Source: Euryarchaeota archaeon UBA557
Lineage (GTDB): Archaea; Thermoplasmatota; Poseidoniia; Poseidoniales; Thalassarchaeaceae
Length of the DNA: 64,000 nucleotides
Direction of reading: 5' to 3'
Assembly: GCA_002503285.1 (NCBI GenBank)
Contig: DARI01000008.1
Location: 1 to 64,000, forward strand
Part shown: one piece after another, positions 1 to 8,209 of the stretch
Position numbering within the stretch: the first letter of the stretch is position 1
Layout of the letters: the number at the start of each line of letters is the position of its first letter
Notes under the pieces: model-generated
Told to the model about the DNA's origin: nothing
The model's database searches: none
Seen by the model: the letters and a program-made list of their open reading frames with translations, nothing else
Position numbers and translations under genes: made by a program

Positions 1-656
1 GAGATAAAAGTGGAAAATAATACAATAGATTTATTTTCATTAAATGTTGGTATTTCGGAGAATATTGGGCCATCTCCCTTGTGATCCAATGTTCCTCTTA
101 GGTACATTGCAAGCGTGAACCCTACAGATATAGAAGCAATCCAAAATGTCATGAATGCTATTCCGATTGCAGATCTTTCAGAGTTGACGTCCAATCCTGC
201 ATCCGTAAAAATATTAGACGCGAAAGACACTGCAAGATGGAATCCCACTACAATTGATAACAAAATATTTGATGCTTCGAATCGTTTTAGTTGAGATAAC
301 GCTACTGAAGATAAACCAACGAATATAAATGTTAGAATGAAGATATTATTGAAATTACTTGGTGAGATAATGTTTAATAAAAACGCCACCAATATTATTC
401 CAAAGGAAATAGAAATTGATCTATATTTAGAAAAATTTTCCATTGGTAAGAATGGACTAATCCTACCCACAGCAGCGGCCAAAGCAGCGGCAAGTGGCAA
501 GATGAATATCTTCGCTAATCCATCATTACCTATTCCGCCATTGACAGCAAAACTTATTCCAAAATAAAGCACCATTAATGTAGTTACTATTACGGGAATC
601 GAAGTAATATCTTTTGAAGAAAAATTACCTTCTGTTACCTGTTGTTTATCATTCAT
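1..656 (-). CDS. Multi-pass membrane protein, 3' end cut by window start
   Basis: An open frame runs from an ATG at 656 down to the window edge without a stop, giving at least 218 residues, so the C-terminus is missing. After a short polar N-terminus (MNDKQQVTEG) there are about six hydrophobic segments, beginning with one rich in V, I, T and L and one containing a run of alanines (PLAAALAAAVG). No catalytic motif is visible in the part shown. The loop near the cut end reads LRGTLDHKGDGP. I do not recognise the family; a transporter or other integral membrane protein is a guess. The 113 bases between this start and the end of purD presumably hold its promoter. Confidence 0.7.
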   Translation of the reverse strand, partial: MNDKQQVTEGNFSSKDITSIPVIVTTLMVLYFGISFAVNGGIGNDGLAKIFILPLAAALAAAVGRISPFLPMENFSKYRSISISFGIILVAFLLNIISPSNFNNIFILTFIFVGLSSVALSQLKRFEASNILLSIVVGFHLAVSFASNIFTDAGLDVNSERSAIGIAFMTFWIASISVGFTLAMYLRGTLDHKGDGPIFSEIPTFNENKSIVLFSTFI

Positions 657-769
657 ATTTAATCACCAATCGTTACAGCATCAAGCCTTAACATCGCGGC
701 GAATTGAAGGATTGTTTTAACGGTTCGTGGAGCAATATAAATTAATGATTGTATTGACATGAAAAAAAA

Positions 770-2044
770 TCATCTCCGAAATGCTCTAGATGCTATGTCA
801 GAGCGGAAATATGAGCCACTTAATGTTATATTATTTATGATTTGATATGAAGCCTCCACGGCATCCCTAAGAGTTGGCGCGACACCTGTTGCAGAGAGGA
901 CTCTGCCTCCGGAAGAAATATACAATCCTTGTTCATTTTTTGCAGTTCCTGAATAGTGTATGAAAGCATTAATTTCCCCCTCATCAATAACTACCTCATA
1001 GCCATAAATTAAATCTCCAGTGGTTGGAGAATCTGGATAATTTTTTGATGCTAAAACAACAGTAGCAGAACTTAATTTATGAAATTTGATTTCATAATCT
1101 GATAATTTTCCAGATGATACAGAATAAAATAATTCTCCCAAATCTGAAGATATTAGAGGAATAGTAACTTGAGTTTCCGGATCTCCAAATCTAACATTAA
1201 ATTCAACAACATTTGGAGCACCATCGTCATCTATCATTAAACCGACATAAAGGCAGCCTCTGTAGGGATTGTCTTCATTTCTTAAGAAGTGATGCATGGG
1301 CTTAATTATCTCTTCTTCAACTCGTTGTAGGACCGAAGGAGTGATTATTGGAGCAGGAGCATATGCACCCATTCCCCCAGTATTTGGCCCTTCATCATTA
1401 TCCAATAGTCGTTTGTGATCTTGACTGGCTGGTAGACAAACATAATCTGATTCATCCATCATAACAAGAATAGAAGCTTCTTCACCCATGAGGAAGTTTT
1501 CAACCAATACATAACCATCAGATATTATTGCATCATTTATAGAAGATATAGCAATAATCTTATCAGAAGTAACTTTGACGCCTTTTCCTCCAGCAAGGAC
1601 ATCTCTTTTTATGACCCACGGAGGATTAAAATATTCTAAAATTTCATGATTATTAGATACTTCAGATATTAATACATACTCGGCTGTTGGAATATTAAGT
1701 GATTTCATTAATTCTTTTGCATATTTTTTAGAACCTTCTAAATTAGCCCATTTAGAAATTGGACCGAAACAATTAATATTAATTTTTTTTAACTCATCAG
1801 CAATGCCATTAACAAGTGGCATCTCGGGACCAATTATTACTAAATCTACATTTAATTTAGAAGCTAAGTTAGTAATATTTTCAGACTTTGATATGTCAAT
1901 ATCATGATTTACTGCGATTTCATAGGTTCCAACATTACCAGGGGCAACATGAATATTGTCTATTGACTTACTGTTATTTAGGCCAATGGCGATAGCGTGT
2001 TCCCTACCTCCATTGCCTATAATCAGAACATCTAGAAGTACCAT
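770..2044 (-). CDS. purD: Phosphoribosylamine-glycine ligase (GAR synthetase)
   Basis: Catalyses the second step of de novo purine synthesis: phosphoribosylamine plus glycine plus ATP gives GAR, in the cytoplasm. The 424-residue length is normal for PurD. The N-terminus has the family's LIIGNGGREHAIA loop. The ATP-grasp part follows, with KRDVLAGGKGV around residue 145, QDHKRLLDNDEGPNTGGMGA around 210-230 and the metal-binding NVRFGDPETQV around 280. The ATG at 2044 places the conserved nucleotide-binding start at residue 6. It lies 40 bases downstream of carS on the same strand. Identification is by family motifs and is firm. Confidence 0.96.
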   Translation of the reverse strand: MVLLDVLIIGNGGREHAIAIGLNNSKSIDNIHVAPGNVGTYEIAVNHDIDISKSENITNLASKLNVDLVIIGPEMPLVNGIADELKKININCFGPISKWANLEGSKKYAKELMKSLNIPTAEYVLISEVSNNHEILEYFNPPWVIKRDVLAGGKGVKVTSDKIIAISSINDAIISDGYVLVENFLMGEEASILVMMDESDYVCLPASQDHKRLLDNDEGPNTGGMGAYAPAPIITPSVLQRVEEEIIKPMHHFLRNEDNPYRGCLYVGLMIDDDGAPNVVEFNVRFGDPETQVTIPLISSDLGELFYSVSSGKLSDYEIKFHKLSSATVVLASKNYPDSPTTGDLIYGYEVVIDEGEINAFIHYSGTAKNEQGLYISSGGRVLSATGVAPTLRDAVEASYQIINNITLSGSYFRSDIASRAFRR

Positions 2045-2084
2045 TAGGACGTGCGAAGATAATTAGCAATAAGAATATACTTAA

Positions 2085-2738
2085 TCAATATGGGACGTCC
2101 TTGAGTCCTAATTTAAATCCAAGAATATTTGTTACCCTATGAATAATTGGCGTTAAAACTAACAGGATTAAAATAGGAAAGATAAAGAAATTCTGTGTAA
2201 AAACCTGATTTGGAAATAACGCAAAACTGGATATAAATATACAAATTGCAAATGGCATAGTATCCAATATTGGTGCTTTAGAACTTACAATGCCTTCTCT
2301 TTTGAGTCCCTTTCTTCTTTTGAAAAATGATCCTAATGAATCTCCAAAAAGACAAAAAAAGCCAAGAGTACATCCCAAGATAAAAGCAGTCAAATAATCA
2401 TTGTAAAGCCAAAACCAATCGCTAGAATCCGTCATATCAAGTGGATCTACAAAGAGATTATTTGAGTCAATAGAATTATCATTCCAAATAATATGTGATA
2501 AAGTCATCAGTATTCCACTGAAAAATGCACCTCCGAACAATCCATTCCATGATTTTCCATCACCCAAAATCCTATTTCCATCTGACCACGACCGCCCTCC
2601 ATCTATAGTCAGCGTCTTAGTTTTGGTTAATTCTGGAATCCATTTTCCAAATAACATAGCACCAGTGTTGGCTAGATATGCCGGACCATATAATAATAAT
2701 ATAGTTACAATATCTAAAGCGAACTCAAGTACGAGCAT
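2085..2738 (-). CDS. carS: CDP-archaeol synthase (CarS)
   Basis: Transfers CMP from CTP to digeranylgeranylglyceryl phosphate, making the activated CDP-archaeol used for archaeal polar lipids. It is an integral membrane enzyme. At 217 residues it has several membrane segments: the N-terminal VTILLLYGPAYLANTGAMLF, two central ones and two near the C-terminus. The CarS signature GDGKSWNGLFGGAF lies around residue 60 and a second polar signature, FCLFGDSLGSFFKRR, around 130; both face the catalytic side in this family. The start is the ATG at 2738. It is followed on the same strand by purD, so the two may be co-transcribed, though they are functionally unrelated. It supports an archaeal host. 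Confidence 0.92.
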   Translation of the reverse strand: MLVLEFALDIVTILLLYGPAYLANTGAMLFGKWIPELTKTKTLTIDGGRSWSDGNRILGDGKSWNGLFGGAFFSGILMTLSHIIWNDNSIDSNNLFVDPLDMTDSSDWFWLYNDYLTAFILGCTLGFFCLFGDSLGSFFKRRKGLKREGIVSSKAPILDTMPFAICIFISSFALFPNQVFTQNFFIFPILILLVLTPIIHRVTNILGFKLGLKDVPY

Positions 2739-2829
2739 ATATTGTTCGTAGTATGATTTATTGAAAGAGTTGTCCCAATATTAATCATATAATCGAATAG
2801 TTAATTGGGCATCCACACTTGGGAATATT

Positions 2830-4521
2830 ATGTCAATTAAGAAATTTGTAACATTCATAATGATAATGATGTATCTAAATATATCAGTTTCAGGAATAGT
2901 GATGGGTCAACAAGGAGGAGATATATTGATAGAATCGAATGTTACTTGGACTGAAAACAATAATTTAGAAAGTAATATAAAAATAATTAACGGAGGTAAG
3001 TTGACTATCAGTAATTCAGAGTTGATAATTTCAACAGGTTTGACCATAAATATAGAATCAGGAGGTAAGTTAATTATTGACAATTCTACCATAATATCTG
3101 ATAATATACCTTCTAACTTAGTTGGATATGGCTATTGTGATCAGTACAACAGATCAACAATAATTATTAATGAAGATCTATATAATGAAGAATTTGAAAT
3201 TACGATTGTAGCGGTAGAAGGGACTACATTCAATGGTGCAAGTGCCTATATAAACGATGAAATCTTAGAAATGAGTGGCGAAGAATTTTCATATTCATTT
3301 AGTGACCAGAATGGTAAAATTGAGATAGGGATGCATGGATATGGGTGTACTAATCCAATAACTGTAAGTAATATCCAGATACTTGATGAAGGAGTAACAA
3401 AAAATTATGATGCAATAGAACTTGACCATAGGAATATGAGGCCTTTTGGTATTCAAAATTATGAAATTAATATAGAAGGATCATTGAATTCGTATAATTC
3501 CTCAATAATAGGCGGTTTAATTAAATCATCTGGAGATATCAAATTATTTGATTCCTATTTAGATAGATCAGGTCCAATATTACTATTAAGTGATAATTCA
3601 TCAATAACGATAAGCGGGAATTCCAATTTTACAAATAGCTTCGATGATCATGACATAAGGGCAACGCCGGAAAGTACAATAAATTGGGAGGAGGGCGTAT
3701 TTGGGTCCGGAGGATTAACCGACAAGTGGGAAAGAAGAATTAAAGGGCAGTACCTAGAATTTGATGCCGTTTATGTTGAATATCAAATTTTAGGGCTCTA
3801 TGGAGTTAACAAATATACTAATTTTAGTAATTCAGAAGGTATATCTTACATTGATGGAGGGAGAGAAAGAATTATCGAAATTGCATGGTCACAGGATAAT
3901 ATTTGGAAGGAAAATGATATATGGGCGGAAAATGCAATAATAAATGTAATCAAATACAGAACGGCATGGAATCCAGAAAACTCTCAGATAGAAAATTATG
4001 GAACTTATGGAATTACACTAGATAAGACAGAGAGTATTAAAATATTTCAAAATACCCCAAAAATTGAATGGGTGAATTTGGAATCTGAAAATAACATAAA
4101 AAATGCATCCGACTCAATTAATATGATTGCTAAAATAAAAAACATAGGCGATGCAGCTGCCCATATAGCGATTACGTGTTACTTGAATAGTACGGGTGAA
4201 GCAGCACAAACTGATAGTTATCCCAATACTTTGATAAATCCAAATGAAAGTGGTGAAATATTATTCAATTGGCGAAGTATTAAGTCAGGAAATGAGCAAT
4301 TAAACTGTAAAATATTAACGCCTACCCAATTAGTGAATGAAGATTCTTTTGGAGGAGGTAGTATGACCAGCTCCATCATTAATTGGGAATCAATAGCCGA
4401 TGAGGATGGACTATCTTATATTATGCCAACCATAATAGCATTAATTTTTGGCATATTCTTCTCCGGATATATTATTGTAAATAATATAAAAAATAATAAT
4501 TTAGAATATGATAAAGATTAG
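2830..4521 (+). CDS. Secreted, C-terminally anchored surface protein
   Basis: A 563-residue protein with a signal peptide (about residues 1-26, hydrophobic core FVTFIMIMMYLNISVSGIVM). The exported region has short parallel-beta-like repeats in its first third (GGKLTISNSELII, then SGGKLIIDNSTII), suggesting a right-handed beta-helix. It ends in a membrane segment around residues 530-552 (IMPTIIALIFGIFFSGYIIV) and a short charged cytoplasmic tail. A region around 410-500 (ANIKNIGDAAAHIAITCYLNS style) resembles CARDB-type adhesion domains. No catalytic residues are evident. The role is probably cell-surface or adhesive; this is inferred from architecture only. It is transcribed divergently from carS and converges on gdhA with a 14-base gap. 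Confidence 0.75.
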   Translation: MSIKKFVTFIMIMMYLNISVSGIVMGQQGGDILIESNVTWTENNNLESNIKIINGGKLTISNSELIISTGLTINIESGGKLIIDNSTIISDNIPSNLVGYGYCDQYNRSTIIINEDLYNEEFEITIVAVEGTTFNGASAYINDEILEMSGEEFSYSFSDQNGKIEIGMHGYGCTNPITVSNIQILDEGVTKNYDAIELDHRNMRPFGIQNYEINIEGSLNSYNSSIIGGLIKSSGDIKLFDSYLDRSGPILLLSDNSSITISGNSNFTNSFDDHDIRATPESTINWEEGVFGSGGLTDKWERRIKGQYLEFDAVYVEYQILGLYGVNKYTNFSNSEGISYIDGGRERIIEIAWSQDNIWKENDIWAENAIINVIKYRTAWNPENSQIENYGTYGITLDKTESIKIFQNTPKIEWVNLESENNIKNASDSINMIAKIKNIGDAAAHIAITCYLNSTGEAAQTDSYPNTLINPNESGEILFNWRSIKSGNEQLNCKILTPTQLVNEDSFGGGSMTSSIINWESIADEDGLSYIMPTIIALIFGIFFSGYIIVNNIKNNNLEYDKD

Positions 4522-4535
4522 ATAATAATAATATT

Positions 4536-5891
4536 TTATATTAATCCTTGTGCTGTCATGGCCTCTGCAACTTTAAGGAAACCTGCGATATTAGCTCCAG
4601 CAACGTAATCTCCAGGAAGCCCATATTTTTTTGCAGTATCAAAGGCATTCTTATGTATATCGACCATTATTTTTTGTAGTCTATCATCAACTTCTTCTCT
4701 TGACCAAGATAATCTTAAACTATTTTGTGACATTTCTAAACCTGAAGTAGCAACTCCTCCTGCATTTGATGCTTTTCCAGGTGCAAATAGAATTCCATGC
4801 TGTTGAAATATTTCTATAGCTTCAGGAGTACATGGCATATTTGCACCTTCAGCGACTGCAATGACATTATTTGCAGCAAGCATTTTTGCTTCTTCACCGT
4901 TTATTTCATTTTGCGTAGCACAGGGGAGCGCAATGTCTACGTTTACTCCCCATAATCCATTTGATGATGGTTCTGGTTCAGATTTTGTAAAAATTGACCC
5001 AGTAAATTTATTTGCATACTCACTAATTCTACCTCTATGGATATTTTTTAAATCCATAATCCAATCTAGTTTTTCTCTGTCTATTCCAGCAGAATCATAA
5101 ATCCAGCCTGAAGAATCTGACATAGTTACTACTTTACCACCCAAATCTATAACTTTTTCAGCAGCGAACTGAGCAACATTCCCGCTACCGCTAATGCTGC
5201 ATTCAGTACCTTCAAAGGATTTATTTTTTGTTGCTAGCATTTCTTTAGCAAAGTAAACCAATCCATATCCAGTGGCTTCCGGACGTATTAAAGATCCTCC
5301 ATATGAAGGGCCTTTTCCAGTCAATATTCCTGTGAATTCATTTGCTAACTTCTTATACATGCCAAATAAATATCCTATTTCTCTACCGCCAACTCCTATG
5401 TCGCCAGCAGGAACATCTAGATTAGCACCTATGTGCCTAAATAATTCCATCATAAATGACTGACAAAAACGCATAACTTCTTGATCAGATTTTCCTTTTG
5501 GATTAAAGTCTGATCCACCTTTTCCTCCACCCATTGGTAGTCCAGTTAGGCTATTTTTGAAAACCTGTTCAAATGCTAAAAATTTTAGAATTGATTGATT
5601 TACAGAATGATGAAATCTCAAACCGCCCTTATATGGGCCGATTGCACCGTTCATTTGTATTCTAAAGCCCCTATTAATTTGTAACGCGCCGTTATCATCA
5701 TACCATGGAACCTTGAATTGAATTATTCTTTCGGCTTCAACAATTGATCTAACTACCGGAAGATATTCTGGATGCTGTTTGATGACAGGAGACAAACTTT
5801 CTAGAACTTCTTCTACTGCTTGATGGAACTCAGGTTGATTAGGGTCTCTTTTTATCACGTCTTCATAAATAGATTTCATTATTTTATCCAT
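4536..5891 (-). CDS. gdhA: Glutamate dehydrogenase, bacterial hexameric type
   Basis: Interconverts 2-oxoglutarate plus ammonium and glutamate. It is about 451 residues, the length of the bacterial NADP-type enzyme rather than the roughly 420 of usual archaeal GDH. The substrate loop GPYKGGLRFHHSVN lies near residue 90 and the catalytic-lysine region GLPMGGGKGGSDFNP near 120. The Rossmann-type motif SGSGNVAQFAAEK is around 235 and the late NAGGVATSGLEMSQN around 370. Coenzyme specificity is inferred from subfamily, not read from residues. An in-frame GTG exists at 5900, but the ATG at 5891 has a good ribosome site (AGGTGA) just upstream, so I prefer it. A structured leader precedes it (see 5905-5945). 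It was possibly acquired from bacteria. Confidence 0.95.
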   Translation of the reverse strand: MDKIMKSIYEDVIKRDPNQPEFHQAVEEVLESLSPVIKQHPEYLPVVRSIVEAERIIQFKVPWYDDNGALQINRGFRIQMNGAIGPYKGGLRFHHSVNQSILKFLAFEQVFKNSLTGLPMGGGKGGSDFNPKGKSDQEVMRFCQSFMMELFRHIGANLDVPAGDIGVGGREIGYLFGMYKKLANEFTGILTGKGPSYGGSLIRPEATGYGLVYFAKEMLATKNKSFEGTECSISGSGNVAQFAAEKVIDLGGKVVTMSDSSGWIYDSAGIDREKLDWIMDLKNIHRGRISEYANKFTGSIFTKSEPEPSSNGLWGVNVDIALPCATQNEINGEEAKMLAANNVIAVAEGANMPCTPEAIEIFQQHGILFAPGKASNAGGVATSGLEMSQNSLRLSWSREEVDDRLQKIMVDIHKNAFDTAKKYGLPGDYVAGANIAGFLKVAEAMTAQGLI

Positions 5892-5904
5892 TAGTTTCAC
5901 CTAT

Positions 5905-5945
5905 ATCAGATTTTTTTTGTAGTCTGATGGAGCGCGCGAAGCGCC
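5905..5945 (-). promoter_or_regulatory. Two-hairpin leader in front of gdhA
   Basis: In the minus-strand transcript a GC-rich hairpin (GCGC/GCGC stem, five-base UUCGC loop, 5929-5945) is followed by a six-base inverted repeat ATCAGA/TCTGAT (5905-5910 and 5923-5928) with an A-rich 12-base loop. It ends just before the AGGTGA ribosome site of gdhA. The GC block stands out in very AT-rich surroundings. It could be a 5' UTR control element of gdhA, or processing/termination structure after the HD gene at 6009. The structure is seen in sequence; the function is a guess. Confidence 0.4.
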
Positions 5946-6008
5946 TATTACTTTTGAATAATTTCCCTATAAAATATCCAATAATATCTAATTAGTAGTA
6001 TTAAAGAA

Positions 6009-7322
6009 CTAATCAAGAAGATAGGATTTAATTAGTTTTGATACTATCTCCCTATGGCTTGGGACAGTCATCACATATACTGCCGATTGGCTTACTTGAC
6101 GACTCCTTAATGCCTCGGCGATTGGAGTATGCTCCCTTAGCCACCTAATTTTTCCATCATCTCCAATAATTTTAATATCAACTTGGGCCATCCTTGGTTC
6201 CGATAGAAGTAATTTTACGCTCGGCATATCTATTAAAACATAACCAGGAAGTAACCCGGCACGAGATGCAATTTCATCTTCAAAAGACCTTCTAACAGAT
6301 GAATTTTGAGACATTTCAATCAATCTAGTAACTTGATAGTCCAATAACTCTTGACGACGGAGACTAACGCACACTTTCATTAATTGGCGATATTTGAAAC
6401 GTTTTACTATATCTCTTGAATAATCATTTGCACTATTTAAAGCACCCCAAACTTCTGAATCTACATATCTTTGCATATCAAGAGAATCTGGGAGTGAGTC
6501 TAGGCTTCTCTCTACTGCGCTTGAAAGCATGACTTCAGTTACTCTGGTCACTCTATGAAAATATACAGAACTATACATAAGTCCTCGTGCTACTAACATG
6601 CCTTCCAACGAAGAAATACCCCCCTCATTAATTGCAATATCTCCCCCTTTACTATCCATGCTAGATATGAGTCTATTGTGATCTATGATGCCATGTTTCA
6701 CTCCAGTAAAGTGTGAATCCCTTAGCAAATAATCTATTTGATCGCAATCTACAGGCCCGTGAACTAAATGTGATAAAGTATTGTCAATACCTACAAAGTC
6801 TTCTTTTCCTTCAGTCCATGACAATAAAGACCTTTCAGTTCCGCCAGCATCAGGACCACGTATAAAATTAGCAATTTCATTTGGAACTAAGTCATATGAC
6901 TCCAAAATCTCTGGAATCATTATTCTATCGTCATTAGGTATTTCATCGGATCTTAAAACATCATATTCTCCTATAATGATGCCTTCAGTTACTGACATAT
7001 GATCCAAACCACCTTGTTCATGAAGAATGTGTTCCAATGTGTGAGAATATGGGCCATGCCCCACATCATGTAACATTCCCGCAACTTGTACTGTCAATTT
7101 TTCATGTTCATCTAAATTTAATGAGTTTGCCATCATCCCGGCTACGTGAGATACTCCAAGAGAATGTTCAAAACGTGTATGATGTGCTCCGGGGAAAACT
7201 AGATGCGCAAGTCCTAATTGCTTAATATGGCTAAGCTTATTCATCTCAGGAGTTTTGAGTAATTCTTCCCTTACACCAGAGATATTAAATTGTCCATGAA
7301 TTGTGTCATTTATGATTTTCAC
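6009..7322 (-). CDS. HD-domain phosphohydrolase (dGTPase/SAMHD1-like)
   Basis: A 437-residue member of the HD metal-dependent phosphohydrolases related to dNTP triphosphohydrolases. The N-terminus DTIHGQFNISGVREELLKTP matches the family opening. The metal motif follows as HTRFEHSLGV (about residues 48-57), then MLHDVGHGPYSH (about 83-94). The late Asp is in the VDCDQIDYLLRD region near 190. Likely substrates are nucleotides, possibly dNTPs; this is inferred from family only. The start is GTG at 7322, supported by a strong GGAGGAG ribosome site five bases before it; the nearby ATG at 7324 is out of frame. It is transcribed away from the ribbon-helix-helix gene at 7472, with a 149-base AT-rich divergent promoter region between. 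Confidence 0.85.
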   Translation of the reverse strand: MKIINDTIHGQFNISGVREELLKTPEMNKLSHIKQLGLAHLVFPGAHHTRFEHSLGVSHVAGMMANSLNLDEHEKLTVQVAGMLHDVGHGPYSHTLEHILHEQGGLDHMSVTEGIIIGEYDVLRSDEIPNDDRIMIPEILESYDLVPNEIANFIRGPDAGGTERSLLSWTEGKEDFVGIDNTLSHLVHGPVDCDQIDYLLRDSHFTGVKHGIIDHNRLISSMDSKGGDIAINEGGISSLEGMLVARGLMYSSVYFHRVTRVTEVMLSSAVERSLDSLPDSLDMQRYVDSEVWGALNSANDYSRDIVKRFKYRQLMKVCVSLRRQELLDYQVTRLIEMSQNSSVRRSFEDEIASRAGLLPGYVLIDMPSVKLLLSEPRMAQVDIKIIGDDGKIRWLREHTPIAEALRSRQVSQSAVYVMTVPSHREIVSKLIKSYLLD

Positions 7323-7419
7323 ATATACTCCTCCATTATATCGGAAACAATACTCTCCTTTGAATTAAACTATTAAAAATAAATATTAAAGGATTTAAAA
7401 ATATATAATTGTAATTCAT

Positions 7420-7449
7420 TTGCATTTCAATTGCATTATATTTATATGC
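7420..7449 (+). promoter_or_regulatory. Promoter with repeated TTGCATT, candidate operator
   Basis: TTGCATT occurs at 7420-7426 and 7431-7437, an 11-base spacing close to one helical turn, and also forms an imperfect 15-base palindrome (TGCATTTCAATTGCA). A TATA-like TATTTATATG follows at about 7439-7448, some 25-30 bases before the ATG of the ribbon-helix-helix gene. Such regulators often bind short repeats near their own promoter, so autoregulation is plausible but not shown. Confidence 0.4.
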
Positions 7450-7471
7450 TTAATGCTATCTCGAGGATACA

Positions 7472-7855
7472 ATGAAGAGTCCGAGATTAGCCGGTAACAG
7501 TCCCATGGTATCACTTAGAATACCTGAGGACTATCTTTTGGAATTGGATCAAAGGATTGGCTTAGATGGGTCAAGGAATAGATCTGACGTAATAAGGGAG
7601 GCGGTTAGAAAATTTATTTCATCTCCACTTTCAACAATAAATGAAAGAATAGAAGTTAATTTAGGGCCAGATCTTACTATTAGGATGAAGAATTATTGTG
7701 ATTTACATGCAGCATCTCCTGAAAATGTATTGAAACAGGGAGCAAAGGAATATATTCGTAAAGACACTTTAGATGGAGTGACAATAGACAATATAATCTC
7801 AGCACGAATGGAGCAAGTTCGTGCCCATTATAATAATGATTCAAATGCTCAATAA
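7472..7855 (+). CDS. Ribbon-helix-helix transcriptional regulator
   Basis: A 127-residue protein whose N-terminal part is a typical MetJ/Arc/CopG fold. The beta strand MVSLRIPEDYLLELDQRI (about residues 12-29) is followed by the helix-turn-helix region GSRNRSDVIREAVRKFI (about 33-50). The remaining 75 residues hold a possible second domain with ENVLKQGAKEYIRKD, vaguely reminiscent of a repeated RHH, but no metal-binding set like NikR is evident. It should bind DNA as a dimer or tetramer. The start ATG at 7472 follows a TATA-like element and a repeated TTGCATT that could be its operator. The next small gene begins 13 bases after its stop, suggesting an operon. The target is unknown. Confidence 0.85.
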   Translation: MKSPRLAGNSPMVSLRIPEDYLLELDQRIGLDGSRNRSDVIREAVRKFISSPLSTINERIEVNLGPDLTIRMKNYCDLHAASPENVLKQGAKEYIRKDTLDGVTIDNIISARMEQVRAHYNNDSNAQ

Positions 7856-7868
7856 ATAGGTGAGAGAA

Positions 7869-8096
7869 ATGAGCAAAGATGGGATGCACAAAAAAAATGC
7901 GGGGGAGCGAAGGGGACGCTCCCTCGCCAAACATCACACAAATGAAATTAAGCCAATGATTGGACTAAGAGGAATAGTCAAAAGAGCAAAATTATCTAAT
8001 GCTGTTGGTTATGACGCAAAGGAAGCCCCGCGAAATACTCGTGGAATTGTTTCAGATAACAAATATGGAATAAGTTTTGGAAATAAGTACAGATAA
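7869..8096 (+). CDS. Small basic protein of unknown function
   Basis: A 75-residue, strongly basic protein beginning MSKDGMHKKNAGERRGRSLA. It is rich in K, R, G and N with almost no hydrophobic stretch, so it probably binds nucleic acid or a ribonucleoprotein; that is inferred from composition alone. The ATG at 7869 has an AGGTGA ribosome site with five-base spacing, which is why I prefer it over the GTG at 7860. It sits 13 bases after the ribbon-helix-helix regulator and is likely co-transcribed with it. I recognise no family. The reading frame is supported by its ribosome site and operon position but not by homology. Confidence 0.6.
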   Translation: MSKDGMHKKNAGERRGRSLAKHHTNEIKPMIGLRGIVKRAKLSNAVGYDAKEAPRNTRGIVSDNKYGISFGNKYR

Positions 8097-8209
8097 AATA
8101 TTCATTTATCCATCATTATAATTGATAACTGATAGTAGTTTTTTAAAAATTTTTATACTTTCAATAAAGAACAATCTTATTGGCCGTTCTATTGCCAGCA
8201 TCAAAAAAG

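Noticed and set aside
8180..8209. Upstream alternative start of the helicase
   Set aside because: It requires a TTG without ribosome site; the ATG at 8210 is a better start.
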